Counted from the first letter of the stretch, positions 34,508-43,463 are shown. The stretch: DNA of 64,000 nt from Parvularcula sp039818345 (GCA_039818345.1 JBCBUC010000007.1:62001-126000); one strand, 5' to 3'. Notes: generated from the sequence alone by a model not told the origin. Program-made: numbers and translations.

Positions 34508-36037
34508 TTAGTCAGCAAACCAACGAAGCGTGCCATCGTGCGATCTCCGCACTTGACCAATTGCACCGACGGCGGATTCATTAAAATCTGTCAGCAACTC
34601 AAGTGATCCATGGTCGCCGTCGGCTGTACGAGCCACGACACGTTCACCTTGTGGGGTACGCGCAATGACCAAACCGGATGTCGGGTCGCCCTGCCGATCG
34701 TAGAAGGCAGTGTACGTCTCGACCTGTGCAGAGCCGGTGTAGCTGTCAGCTACGGTCGGTGCCGGCTTACGCTCGCGGTTGGCGACGTCTTGAGCCGATA
34801 GAGCTGGCTCATAGGGCGCGTCGTTTGGAGATGCCGCGAGAAGGAGACCGTGGTGTTTTGTCATTACACCTCCTTGTCCGTACAAGAGTCCATAAGTGTC
34901 ATCGTCCCCGCGCAGCCGACGGACCATGGCGCAGCAGGCATGGGTCATATAGTTGTTCATTGGGCCGCCGAAGAAAGTCAGTCCGCCCGTCACTGTTGGC
35001 CCTATAGTTTCGCTCAAACCGAAAGGCCGCAGCGCTTCCAATGCCATCTTAGGCACGACCGGGAAGCAGCTATAGAGTTCGATATGCTGAAGCCTGTCGA
35101 CCCGGCCTAGCTGCTTCATCACATCGTCGAGCACAGCACTTTGCGCAGGACAGGTGTGATAGTTGGGGCGCTGAAGGAAGTCTGCTGGCTCCTCGGCTTC
35201 CGATCCGCCTACGATGTATGTCAGACGATCTTCTTTTAGTCCCAAACGACGTGCGAAAGCGAGGCTGGTCACGATCACCGTTGCCGCCATGTTGACGCTG
35301 TCATTGGCCACCATGAGTTTCGGATAAGGGAAGTTGATCATCCGGTTGGATTCGGAGATTTCTGCAATCTCATTCGCGGGGTAGCCTTTTTGTGACCAGG
35401 CGTAAGGATTATCTTGGCTCGCCGCCGCGTATCGTGACCATAGATCAGCAGACTGCTTTAAACCCTCTGTGGGTGTCTGATGATGGGAGCTTCCATAGGC
35501 GTTCTCAAACAATGGATAGATCTGAGCCGCTGAGCGAATACCGAGTGTTGCAGCCGCCCGCCCAGCGCCGAGTGTGGTGTCGCCGAGCTTTCCCCATGCC
35601 TCTTCTGGTGTGACCCTGGGGCTCCAATCGAGTTTGTATTCGGATCGCCTGGCTTTGCGGAAACTGTTCTGGGCCTCGCCTCCAGCAATCGCCACCATCT
35701 GAGCGCGGCCATGCCGGATATCCGTTGCCGCCCGGTGGATGAGACGTGTAGGTTTGTCTCCGCCCATATCGGCATTGTCCATCACCTTCGGAGATAAATC
35801 GAGCCTCACACAAACATCCCTACACGGATTGCTATATCGCCATGATGTGATGCCAATGATGTGGAGCCGGTCGATTTGGTGAAGAAGGCGGCACCCCGCG
35901 TCGTCCTCGGCCGCACGCAGGACCTGTTCAATGAGAGCAACAGGTTCCAAGGCCTGGGTCAAATCGCGTGGCCGGTCGATTGCTTCGCCAATAGCAGCAA
36001 TGACCGGTGTGGTTTCATCGTTGCGAACGTAGGCCAT
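34508..36037 (-). CDS. Thiolase-like protein type 1 with extra C-terminal domain
   Basis: A 509-residue thiolase-like protein. Thiolase halves fill about 1-400 (VAIAGGEAQ, MVANDSVNMAATVIVTS, ELYSCFPVVPKMAL, and a GGPMNNYMTHACCAM segment instead of GHP). From about 425 comes an added OB-like C-terminal domain, as in TLP1 proteins. The expected nucleophile Cys region reads IAGGEA, so classical thiolysis is doubtful. GAGGTGA precedes the ATG; it lies 11 bp after the SDR gene in one operon. Confidence 0.85.
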   Translation of the reverse strand: MAYVRNDETTPVIAAIGEAIDRPRDLTQALEPVALIEQVLRAAEDDAGCRLLHQIDRLHIIGITSWRYSNPCRDVCVRLDLSPKVMDNADMGGDKPTRLIHRAATDIRHGRAQMVAIAGGEAQNSFRKARRSEYKLDWSPRVTPEEAWGKLGDTTLGAGRAAATLGIRSAAQIYPLFENAYGSSHHQTPTEGLKQSADLWSRYAAASQDNPYAWSQKGYPANEIAEISESNRMINFPYPKLMVANDSVNMAATVIVTSLAFARRLGLKEDRLTYIVGGSEAEEPADFLQRPNYHTCPAQSAVLDDVMKQLGRVDRLQHIELYSCFPVVPKMALEALRPFGLSETIGPTVTGGLTFFGGPMNNYMTHACCAMVRRLRGDDDTYGLLYGQGGVMTKHHGLLLAASPNDAPYEPALSAQDVANRERKPAPTVADSYTGSAQVETYTAFYDRQGDPTSGLVIARTPQGERVVARTADGDHGSLELLTDFNESAVGAIGQVRRSHDGTLRWFAD

Positions 36038-36048
36038 GATCAGTCACC

Positions 36049-36831
36049 TCAGCGTGGAGCCATCCGTATGCCGCCATCGAGGCGGACGTCTTCACCATTG
36101 AAATACCCATTGATGATCATGGTGATGGCGAGTTGAGCGAATTCCTCCGTGTGCCCCAGACGTTTCGGGAAGGGGACGCTCGCGGACAAGGCACCGTTAA
36201 CATGATCCGGCAAGCTTTGCAGCAGTGGCGTGTTGAAGATGCCCGGTAGGATCGTGTTGACTCGAATGCCTTCGTTCATCAGGTCGCGAGCAATCGGCAG
36301 TGTCATGCCGACAACGCCCGCTTTAGATACCGTGTACGCCGCTTGTCCGATCTGGCCATCTTCGGCCGCAACCGATGCTGTATTGACAATAGATCCGTGT
36401 TCACCATAGTCTGGTGGACCGAGCGAGAGCATGCCAGCCGCGCTTTTCGCAATGCAGCGGAACGTTCCGATGAGGTTGATGGACACCGTGCGGCTGAACT
36501 CCTCCAGCGGGAAATGTCCGATCTCTCCGCTCTGTTTGTGACGGAACGCTGTTTTTGAGGCGCTTCCAACACCGGCACAGTTGACGAGTATTCGTTCTTG
36601 CCCGTGGTGCGAGCGTGCTGTGGCCAATCCTTCGTCTACAGATTGGTCGTCCGTGACATCGACCTTACAGGCCAAACCACCTATATCAGAGGCAACAGCG
36701 TCAGCTAACTCTGTATTCACATCAAATATGGCGACCTTGACGCCATGCGATGCGAGAGCCCGTGCTGTGGTCTCACCCAGCCCCGATGCCCCTCCCGTGA
36801 CCACGGCGGCGATATTCTCACCTAGTATCAT
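36049..36831 (-). CDS. Short-chain dehydrogenase, 3-hydroxyacyl-CoA dehydrogenase type 2-like
   Basis: SDR of 260 residues from the ATG at 36831 (GGGG upstream; frame opens at a TTG 15 bp earlier). TGGASGLG at 12-19, NCAG at 84-87, Tyr166-X3-Lys170 (YTVSK). The insertion FRHKQSGEIGHFPLEEF and the closing NGYFNGEDVRLDGGIRMAPR are characteristic of HSD10/type-2 3-hydroxyacyl-CoA dehydrogenases. Followed by the TLP1 thiolase, giving two successive beta-oxidation-like steps. Confidence 0.92.
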   Translation of the reverse strand: MILGENIAAVVTGGASGLGETTARALASHGVKVAIFDVNTELADAVASDIGGLACKVDVTDDQSVDEGLATARSHHGQERILVNCAGVGSASKTAFRHKQSGEIGHFPLEEFSRTVSINLIGTFRCIAKSAAGMLSLGPPDYGEHGSIVNTASVAAEDGQIGQAAYTVSKAGVVGMTLPIARDLMNEGIRVNTILPGIFNTPLLQSLPDHVNGALSASVPFPKRLGHTEEFAQLAITMIINGYFNGEDVRLDGGIRMAPR

Positions 36832-36960
36832 TGCTAGTTTCCCCAAGACTGACGGATTTGCACATTATCAAAGCCTTGGGGGTCCACGTAACCGAAAGGT
36901 CGATCGGACCTGAACTAGCAAAAATGATGGCACCGCAACGATCACTGATAGGTCTTATCC

Positions 36961-37086
36961 ATGTTTGACCAAGCCGTATTGTACGAACAGATCGGCGATC
37001 ATGCTGCTTTGGTCACCGTGTCTGCAGATGGCGGCATGCCCCGAGCAATCAGCATAGAACGTATCAGTAGCGACACGGAGGGATAA
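36961..37086 (+). pseudogene. Truncated crotonase N-terminus (41 codons)
   Basis: ATG to TAA reading MFDQAVLYEQIGDHAALVTV and then drifting. The first 20 residues match the start of enoyl-CoA hydratases (YE..GDHvAlvtlNRP) and resemble the next gene's own N-terminus (VLYETHDRVALISHNRP). The frame ends four bases before the intact crotonase gene and overlaps its ribosome site. I read it as the stump of a lost or recombined paralogue; a translated leader is possible. Confidence 0.5.
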
Positions 37087-37089
37087 ATC

Positions 37090-37875
37090 GTGTCTGACGA
37101 AAGCGTCCTTTATGAAACTCACGATCGAGTTGCGTTGATTAGCCACAACCGACCGGCACAGATGAATGCATCGTCAAAAGATCTTCGCCTGGCACTGCGC
37201 CGGGCCATGAACAAGGCTGAGAACGATGAAACGATCCGTGTTGTTGTTCTGACCGGTGAGGGCAGGGCCTTTCATGCGGGCGCCGATCTGAAAGACGAGC
37301 ATTCACCGGACCACCGGACGATTTCTGAACACATATTACTCGATCACAAGCCGCTGATCGACAACATCAGGCGTTCCCGAAAGACTTACATTGCCGCGAT
37401 CAATGGCGCAGCAGCAGGTATCGGTATGTCGTATGCCTTGGCTTGTGACCTCATGATGATGGCTGAAAATGCTTATCTTTACAGCCCCTTCGCATCGATT
37501 GGTCTCGTGCCTGACGGTGGAGCGTGTCACTTCCTGCTATCGCGACTTGGCCGGCATCGGGCCTATCAGTTCATCGTTGAGAGCGAACGTCTATCTGCAC
37601 CCGAATGTTACGATCTCGGTGTGGCGAACAAAGTCGTGCCTACCGACGGGTTTCGAGAGGCCGCGCTCGGTTGGGCGAGGGATCTAAGTACGCAAAGAGC
37701 ACCCCTTCCTCTGCGGTATGTGAAATCTGTCCTCAATTCGCTTGAGAACGAGTCCTACAACAAAGCTGTCCATATGGAAGCAGAAATACAGCATACGTGT
37801 TATAATTCTAGAGATAAAAAAGAGGGCGTTGATGCCTTCTTTGAGAAAAGGAAGCCGGTTTTTGTCGGTCAATAG
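37090..37875 (+). CDS. Enoyl-CoA hydratase/isomerase family protein
   Basis: Crotonase fold, 261 residues, GTG start with GGAGGG six bases before. The oxyanion-hole segments AFHAGADLKDEH and NGAAAGIGMSYALA are present. The second catalytic Glu of hydratases is absent: the segment reads SPFASIGLVPDGGA, with Asp in the PDGG turn as in PaaG-type isomerases. An isomerase or other crotonase reaction is therefore more likely than simple hydration. First intact gene of the crotonase-ALDH-CaiB run. Confidence 0.9.
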   Translation: MSDESVLYETHDRVALISHNRPAQMNASSKDLRLALRRAMNKAENDETIRVVVLTGEGRAFHAGADLKDEHSPDHRTISEHILLDHKPLIDNIRRSRKTYIAAINGAAAGIGMSYALACDLMMMAENAYLYSPFASIGLVPDGGACHFLLSRLGRHRAYQFIVESERLSAPECYDLGVANKVVPTDGFREAALGWARDLSTQRAPLPLRYVKSVLNSLENESYNKAVHMEAEIQHTCYNSRDKKEGVDAFFEKRKPVFVGQ

Positions 37876-37895
37876 ATAGCAAACGGAGCAACGCC

Positions 37896-39314
37896 ATGCA
37901 GTTCGATAGAAACTACACCATGACGATCAATGGCGAAGCTGCCACGTCGTCGAAAACGATCGATGTAGTCAATCCGGCCACAACTCAAATCATTGCGCAA
38001 GCGCCCGATTGTTCAGAGGGTCAACTGGACGAAGCTGTGAAAGCAGCGCGTGCGGCTTTCCCCGAGTGGCGCGATACACCTATCGAAGAGAGAGCGAACG
38101 CACTCGACCGACTAGGCGATATTCTCATTAAGCATACGGATGAACTAGCTAGCCTCTTCACTGCTGAGCAAGGACGACCGCTTGAAGCGGCTAAAATGGA
38201 AGTGGCAGGTGCGGGGCAGTGGTTAAAGGCCACCGCCACACTTCGGCCACCGGTTGAAATCGTCGAAGATTCTGATACCGACTATGTGGAGACGCATTAC
38301 GTTCCGCTTGGCGTCGTTTGCGCCATCGCACCATGGAACTTCCCTGTAACCCTAGCGATGGTCAAGGTGGCGCCCGCCTTGTTGGCGGGCAATACGATGG
38401 TTCTGAAGCCATCACCTTTCACACCGCTCTGTACTTTGAAGATTGGTGAGCTGTTCCGTTCGACGCTACCAGCTGGTGTCCTCAACATCATTTCAGGTGG
38501 TGATCAGCTGGGCCCGCAGATGACGTCGCATCCCGAATTCGACAAGATCTCGTTCACGGGATCGACGGCGACCGGTAAGCGCGTGATGGAGAGCGCGGCG
38601 AAAGACCTGAAAAAAGTCACCCTTGAGCTCGGCGGAAACGACGCGGCGATCGTGTTGCCGGACGTCGATGTCGATGAGATCGCGCCTCACATCTTTATGG
38701 GATCTTTCTTCAACACGGCTCAGGTCTGCGTTGCAACAAAGCGCCTCTATGTTCACGAGGATGTCTATGACGCGTTGCGTGACCGTCTGCTCGCTATTGC
38801 CGAGGCGACGGTTGTCGGCGATGGGTCAGAGCAGGGGGTTAGTCTTGGTCCCATCCAGAATGAGCGTCAGTACGAACGCGTGCTGAATTTGCTCGATGAT
38901 GCGCGGTCCGAGGGCCTTACGCTCCATCAAGTCAGCGAAGTGCCGAAGTCGGGCTTTTTTATTCCCATCACGATCGTCGACAATCCGCCCGAGCACGCGC
39001 GCGTTGTGCAGGAAGAGGCGTTCGGTCCTGTTCTGCCCATCATGAAATTTCGCGATGTCGAGGAGGTGATCGATCGCGCAAATGCCTCCGAGTACGGACT
39101 TGCTGGCGCGGTCTGGTCGAAAGACACAAACAAAGCCAAAGACATTGCAAGGCGCATTGAGACCGGTACGGTTTGGATTAATCAGAATCTGAAGGTTCGC
39201 CCAGACACCCCCTTTGGCGGCCATAAACAGTCGGGCGTGGGTGTGGAATTTGGGTTGCCAGGACTCCTTGAGTTCATGGCACCGCAGGTCGTAATGATGG
39301 CAAAGACTGCCTGA
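37896..39314 (+). CDS. NAD(P)-dependent aldehyde dehydrogenase
   Basis: Full-length ALDH, 472 residues, oxidising an aldehyde to the acid. PWNFP at the cofactor entry, FTGSTATGKRV nucleotide loop, general base Glu244 (LELGGND) and nucleophile Cys278 (TAQVCVATKR) are all present. Lies 20 bp after the crotonase gene and 20 bp before the CoA transferase gene. If the E1/E2 set cleaves a hydroxyketone, this enzyme could remove the aldehyde formed (inference). Confidence 0.95.
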   Translation: MQFDRNYTMTINGEAATSSKTIDVVNPATTQIIAQAPDCSEGQLDEAVKAARAAFPEWRDTPIEERANALDRLGDILIKHTDELASLFTAEQGRPLEAAKMEVAGAGQWLKATATLRPPVEIVEDSDTDYVETHYVPLGVVCAIAPWNFPVTLAMVKVAPALLAGNTMVLKPSPFTPLCTLKIGELFRSTLPAGVLNIISGGDQLGPQMTSHPEFDKISFTGSTATGKRVMESAAKDLKKVTLELGGNDAAIVLPDVDVDEIAPHIFMGSFFNTAQVCVATKRLYVHEDVYDALRDRLLAIAEATVVGDGSEQGVSLGPIQNERQYERVLNLLDDARSEGLTLHQVSEVPKSGFFIPITIVDNPPEHARVVQEEAFGPVLPIMKFRDVEEVIDRANASEYGLAGAVWSKDTNKAKDIARRIETGTVWINQNLKVRPDTPFGGHKQSGVGVEFGLPGLLEFMAPQVVMMAKTA

Positions 39315-39334
39315 AATCCATCGGGAGAGACGAC

Positions 39335-40507
39335 ATGACGTGGCGTGCGCGCGCCTCCAGTGGACCACTCAACGGTGTGAAGGTGATTGACATCACGACC
39401 GTGGTGTTTGGTCCTTTCGCGACGCAAGTCTTAGGTGATCTCGGTGCCGATGTTCTCAAGGTCGAGCATGGCGAAGGCGACGTGATGCGCGGTGCTGGCC
39501 GGTCACCGGCTGATGGACTTGGTCCGATCTACATAAACCTCAATCGCAACAAGCGCAGCGTCGAATTGGATCTTTCGCAGGACCAGGCGAAAGAGCAGCT
39601 GCGTGGTTTGGTACGTGAGGCGGATGTCTTTCTCCATAATATCCGTGAAGTCGGTATGGAAAGGCTCGGTTTCGGCTATAATGCCGTACGCGAATTGAAA
39701 CCCGACATCGTCTATGTGCATTGCTGTGGGTTTGGCAAAGGTGGCGCGTACGAAGGCCGTCAAGCTTATGATGATCTTGTCCAGGCCGCTTCTGGGCTCG
39801 CTGGGCTGTTGCCAATCAGTGACGGGATGGCACCGAAATATCTGCCCACGTTGATTGCAGATAAAACCGCTGGTCTCTATGCGGCCTATGCAACGATCGC
39901 GGCTCTGTTCCACCGTGAGCGGACGGGTGAAGGACAAGCCGTTGCGGTTCCGATGTTAGAAGCTGTAACCCATCTCAACATGGTCGAAAATCTCTACGGC
40001 CACACCTTTGTTCCTCCAACTGAAAACCTGGCCTACACAAGATCAATTAACCCGCGGCGCAAGCCTTTTCCGACGAAGGACGGCTATATCGCTATTGTTC
40101 CCTACAGTGAGAAACAGTGGGAAACGTTCTTTGAACTTGGTGGACGACCTGGTGTGTTCGACGACGAGCGCTTTCGTGAGTATAAAAAGCGTACAGAGAA
40201 TATAGGCGAGCTTTACGAAATCATCGAGGAGGTCGCTGTTGGCAAAACCACAGATGAATGGCTCGATATTCTCGACCGCTCAAACATACCAGCAATGCGC
40301 TATAACCCGATTGATAATGTCCCGGACGACCCGCACCTCGCATCGGTGAACTTCTTCGAAGAACGCGAGCATCCCGAGGCAGGGCTTTACAGATCAATCA
40401 AGCATCCGGTGAGTTTTAGTCGGACGCCAGCAGATATTCGCAATGACGCACGCCAAATCGGTGCTGATACGGAAGAAGTCCTCGGTTTCCGGCCTAAGTC
40501 GTCCTAG
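39335..40507 (+). CDS. CaiB/BaiF family CoA transferase
   Basis: Class III CoA transferase, 390 residues, moving CoA between acids through an aspartyl-CoA. The N-terminal DITTVVFGPFATQVLGDLGADV block is typical, and the catalytic Asp is probably Asp146 (RQAYDDLVQAASGL). GGGAGAGACG precedes the ATG. Last gene of its run; convergent with the TetR gene. Could activate the acid produced by the aldehyde dehydrogenase just upstream. Confidence 0.93.
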   Translation: MTWRARASSGPLNGVKVIDITTVVFGPFATQVLGDLGADVLKVEHGEGDVMRGAGRSPADGLGPIYINLNRNKRSVELDLSQDQAKEQLRGLVREADVFLHNIREVGMERLGFGYNAVRELKPDIVYVHCCGFGKGGAYEGRQAYDDLVQAASGLAGLLPISDGMAPKYLPTLIADKTAGLYAAYATIAALFHRERTGEGQAVAVPMLEAVTHLNMVENLYGHTFVPPTENLAYTRSINPRRKPFPTKDGYIAIVPYSEKQWETFFELGGRPGVFDDERFREYKKRTENIGELYEIIEEVAVGKTTDEWLDILDRSNIPAMRYNPIDNVPDDPHLASVNFFEEREHPEAGLYRSIKHPVSFSRTPADIRNDARQIGADTEEVLGFRPKSS

Positions 40508-40546
40508 CCAACCCCTGTCTTCGATTCGGCCAAGCACCCTCGGGGG

Positions 40547-41230
40547 TCAGCTTTCTTCTTTCCGGAGCATTTGCGCGGCCTTGAAGATGAAGTTCCGCAA
40601 CGCCACTCGCTTCGCGCGATCTTTGTAGAGGCGTTCATTGATGCTCATGCCGTATACGGATATCATGATGACCTCGTGGGCCAGCTCTAGATCGGCCTTC
40701 GGCGTGTTTCGCCATTCAGGATAAATGTCTGGGACAATGTCGAGGATCAGCTTGCGGTAACGCACCGCTTTGGGATCGAAGATTTCACGGACAGCCGCGT
40801 CGGTCCGCGCTGCCATGTTCAGTTCGAGATGCGCCTGCGACTCAGCGGTCTTTTGCAGGTTCCACACAACCTCTAGCGGTTGGGTGCTGTTGAGCCGCTC
40901 ATCAGGAGTTAGGCCGACGAGACCATCAAGGATACTGCGCAAACGTTTGGCGTCGATGTGGTCAATCACGGCATCGACCAAATCGAGCTTCGTTGGGAAG
41001 TGATGCAGCATGGCGCCGCGTGAGACTTTCGCTGTCGAGGCCACAAACTGTGTCGACGTCTTCGTGTAGCCATATTCAGCGAGACATTGGACCGTAGCAC
41101 CAAGAATCGTCATGCGCATTTGCGCACTCTTGCGCTCCTGCCAGCCCGCATCATCTTCTTTAATGTCGTTGGGATTGAGCCCTGCCGCTGTTGCCTCCAG
41201 CTTCTCAAGGGCCTTCTTGAATTGCTCCAT
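40547..41230 (-). CDS. TetR-family transcriptional regulator
   Basis: A 227-residue repressor-type regulator. The helix-turn-helix is at about 50-75 (YTKTSTQFVASTAKVSRGAMLHHF); the rest is the helical ligand domain. It is divergent from the E1 alpha/beta operon and converges on the CoA transferase gene. An 8-bp inverted repeat directly before its ATG is a candidate autoregulatory site. Ligand unknown; an acyl-CoA is plausible. Confidence 0.92.
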   Translation of the reverse strand: MEQFKKALEKLEATAAGLNPNDIKEDDAGWQERKSAQMRMTILGATVQCLAEYGYTKTSTQFVASTAKVSRGAMLHHFPTKLDLVDAVIDHIDAKRLRSILDGLVGLTPDERLNSTQPLEVVWNLQKTAESQAHLELNMAARTDAAVREIFDPKAVRYRKLILDIVPDIYPEWRNTPKADLELAHEVIMISVYGMSINERLYKDRAKRVALRNFIFKAAQMLRKEES

Positions 41231-41259
41231 CCAGCAACCTTTAGGCTGTCCGTTGCTGG
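41231..41259. promoter_or_regulatory. Inverted repeat before the TetR gene
   Basis: CCAGCAAC (41231-41238) and GTTGCTGG (41252-41259), perfect arms 13 bp apart, immediately upstream of the TetR start and in the divergent gap to the E1 operon. Typical size and place for a TetR operator; binding not shown. Confidence 0.45.
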
Positions 41260-41374
41260 GCGCAAGAACCTGGGACGTGCGGCTATCAGGACGTGCGGCA
41301 GCCCCGGTGCTGGATACCTAGCGATTCTCAGCGTTCAGCTGCCCGACCTGTCTGTTACGTCTTAGGAGGTCTGA

Positions 41375-41533
41375 ATGGCGGCGCGGCTCAACAACGCTCT
41401 CGTCATCGCCCTCAGAGATAACAGGCAACCGTTCAGCGTTGCCGGACAGGAGGACGTCGCCGATGCAGTTGCAGCTCAGCCGAGAAGAGTTGGTGCGCGC
41501 CTACCGGCGTATGAGCGCTATCAGGCAGTTTGA
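41375..41533 (+). CDS. Short overlapping ORF before E1 alpha (possible leader)
   Basis: A 52-codon frame with a strong AGGAGG four bases... five bases ahead of its ATG, overlapping the first 71 bases of the E1 alpha gene in another frame. The peptide (MAARLNNALVIALRDNRQPF...) matches nothing I know. The good ribosome site suggests it is translated and may couple to E1 alpha; it could also be a decayed gene start. Confidence 0.3.
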   Translation: MAARLNNALVIALRDNRQPFSVAGQEDVADAVAAQPRRVGARLPAYERYQAV

Positions 41534-42437
41534 AGAGCGAATCGAAAAGGAATTCGCCCTCGGCAATATCCCTGGTTTTGCGCATGTGTATCTCGGGCAG
41601 GAAGCGTCTGGTGTCGGTATCTGCCATGATCTCACGGATGATGATTGGATTGGCTCGACCCACCGCGGCCACGGCCACTGCATCGCCAAAGGGTGCGAGC
41701 TTAAGGGTATGATGCTCGAAATTATGGGCAAGGCGGATGGTCTTTGTGCAGGCAAGGGTGGATCCATGCACATTGCTGACTTTGACCGGGGTATGCTCGG
41801 TGCCAATGCCATTGTTGGGGGTGCTCCGCCGATCGCGGTGGGTGCGGCATTAACCCAGAAAATCAAGCGTACCGGGAATGTCGCGGTTGCATTCGGTGGA
41901 GACGGTGCGTCGAACCAGGGGACAACCTTTGAAGCCATGAATATGGCCGTTGTCCTTAAGGTACCTGCGATCTTCGTCATCGAGAATAATGGCTACGGCG
42001 AGCACACGGGGGCCGATTACGCCGTCGGCTGCGAATCAATTGCGGAGCGATCGGCCGCCTTCGGGATGCCCGCTGAGACGGTAGATGGAGCGAACTTTTT
42101 CGACGTCCGCGACGCCATGGCGCGGGCGCTTGAGCGCGCAAGGGGCGGCGGCGGTCCTTCGACTGTTGTGACGGAATGCCCCCGTTTCCTGGGCCACTTC
42201 ATTGGAGACCCGCAGCCTTATAGGACTGAGGCGGAACTCCTGGAGGCGCGCGCGAGAGACGCGCTTGAGCACTTCCGCGAGCGGGTCATCGAAGCAGGCC
42301 TCATGACAGCCAGTGAGCTCAGCGCGATCGAAGCTGATGTGGCGCAGGAGGTTCAATCGGCTGTTGAAGCTGGGCTCGCTGCGCCTATGCCTGATGTCGC
42401 CGACCTTGAAACCAACGTCTACGCATCACCTTACTGA
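41463..42437 (+). CDS. Thiamine-dependent E1 alpha subunit (acetoin dehydrogenase-like)
   Basis: Alpha chain of a 2-oxoacid/acetoin dehydrogenase E1, 324 residues. The thiamine diphosphate motif starts GGDGASNQGTTFEAMN and ends IENNGYGEHT; the N-terminal LYRRMSAIRQFEE-type helix (here AYRRMSAIRQFEERI) and the HRGHGHCIAKG loop fit AcoA/PdhA. AGGAGG lies nine bases before the ATG at 41463. Pyruvate versus acetoin use cannot be settled by eye, but the only E2 in the window is of AcoC type. Confidence 0.9.
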   Translation: MQLQLSREELVRAYRRMSAIRQFEERIEKEFALGNIPGFAHVYLGQEASGVGICHDLTDDDWIGSTHRGHGHCIAKGCELKGMMLEIMGKADGLCAGKGGSMHIADFDRGMLGANAIVGGAPPIAVGAALTQKIKRTGNVAVAFGGDGASNQGTTFEAMNMAVVLKVPAIFVIENNGYGEHTGADYAVGCESIAERSAAFGMPAETVDGANFFDVRDAMARALERARGGGGPSTVVTECPRFLGHFIGDPQPYRTEAELLEARARDALEHFRERVIEAGLMTASELSAIEADVAQEVQSAVEAGLAAPMPDVADLETNVYASPY

Positions 42438-42447
42438 GGGCCGCTTC

Positions 42448-43461
42448 ATGCCAAAAAAGAGTTACTTGCAAGCCATTAATGAAGCCCTCGCCCAAGAGAT
42501 GGAGCGGGACGAGAACGTCATCTTGATGGGTGAAGACATTGCAGGAGGCCAGGCGGCCTCTGGCGTTCCCGGTCAGGTTGGTGGCGTGTTCGGTGTCACC
42601 CAAGGTCTTTATGATCGTTTTGGTGCTGATCGTGTGATCGACACACCGATCTCGGAGTCCGCGATCATCGGAGCGGCCAATGGTGCTGCGCTTACCGGGA
42701 TGCGTCCCGTCGCTGAGATCATGTTCGTCGACTTTATTGGCGTCTGCATGGACCAAGTCTACAATCAGGCCGCTAAGTTCCATTACATGTTCGGTGGCAA
42801 GGCGAAGACACCGTGGGTAGTCCGGTCGATGATCGGTGCAGGCCTAAGGGCGGGTGCCCAGCACTCGCAAACCCTTCATCCGCTCTTCACGATGATCCCT
42901 GGGCTGAAGGTTGTCATGCCGACCAATGCCTATGATGCCAAAGGGCTGCTAATCCAAGCGATCCGCGACGATGATCCGGTGATCTTCCTAGAGTCGAAAC
43001 TTCTTTATCAGTCAGAGGCTGACGTTCCCGACGAAGCTTACACCATTCCTTTTGGTGAGGCTGAGTTCGTGCGTGACGGCGATGACGTCACGGTCGTCGT
43101 CTTCGGTGCATCGATCATCCATGCCAATGCAGCTGCGGACCTTCTCGCCAAGGACGGTATCGAATGCGAAATTGTTGATCCCCGCACGACATCGCCGCTT
43201 GATGTGGAGTCGATCCTTGAAAGTGTCGAACGGACCGGTCGGCTGGTGGTCGTGGATGAAAGTCCGCCGCGTTGTTCGCTCGCAGCAGATGTCTCGTCAA
43301 TCGTAGCTGACAGAGGCTTTGATTATCTAAAAGCGCCGATCAAGAAGGTGACCTGTCCGCATACGCCAGTGCCGTTCGCTCCGTCACTTGAAGACGCGTT
43401 CGTTCCGAACGCCGGTCGCATTGTCGATGCGGTTAAAGAGGTGATGGCTTACGGTAGGTGA
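42448..43461 (+). CDS. Thiamine-dependent E1 beta subunit (acetoin dehydrogenase-like)
   Basis: Beta chain of the same E1, 337 residues from the ATG at 42448, 10 bp after E1 alpha. Typical segments: MGEDIAGGQAASGVPGQVGG, DTPISESAIIGAANGAAL, EIMFVDFIGVCMDQVYNQAAK and the C-terminal VDPRTTSPLD. The alpha and beta chains should form a heterotetramer. E2 (16258-17388) is 24 kb distant and E3 is absent from the window, so E3 is probably borrowed from another 2-oxoacid dehydrogenase complex. Confidence 0.92.
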   Translation: MPKKSYLQAINEALAQEMERDENVILMGEDIAGGQAASGVPGQVGGVFGVTQGLYDRFGADRVIDTPISESAIIGAANGAALTGMRPVAEIMFVDFIGVCMDQVYNQAAKFHYMFGGKAKTPWVVRSMIGAGLRAGAQHSQTLHPLFTMIPGLKVVMPTNAYDAKGLLIQAIRDDDPVIFLESKLLYQSEADVPDEAYTIPFGEAEFVRDGDDVTVVVFGASIIHANAAADLLAKDGIECEIVDPRTTSPLDVESILESVERTGRLVVVDESPPRCSLAADVSSIVADRGFDYLKAPIKKVTCPHTPVPFAPSLEDAFVPNAGRIVDAVKEVMAYGR

Positions 43462-43463
43462 GC

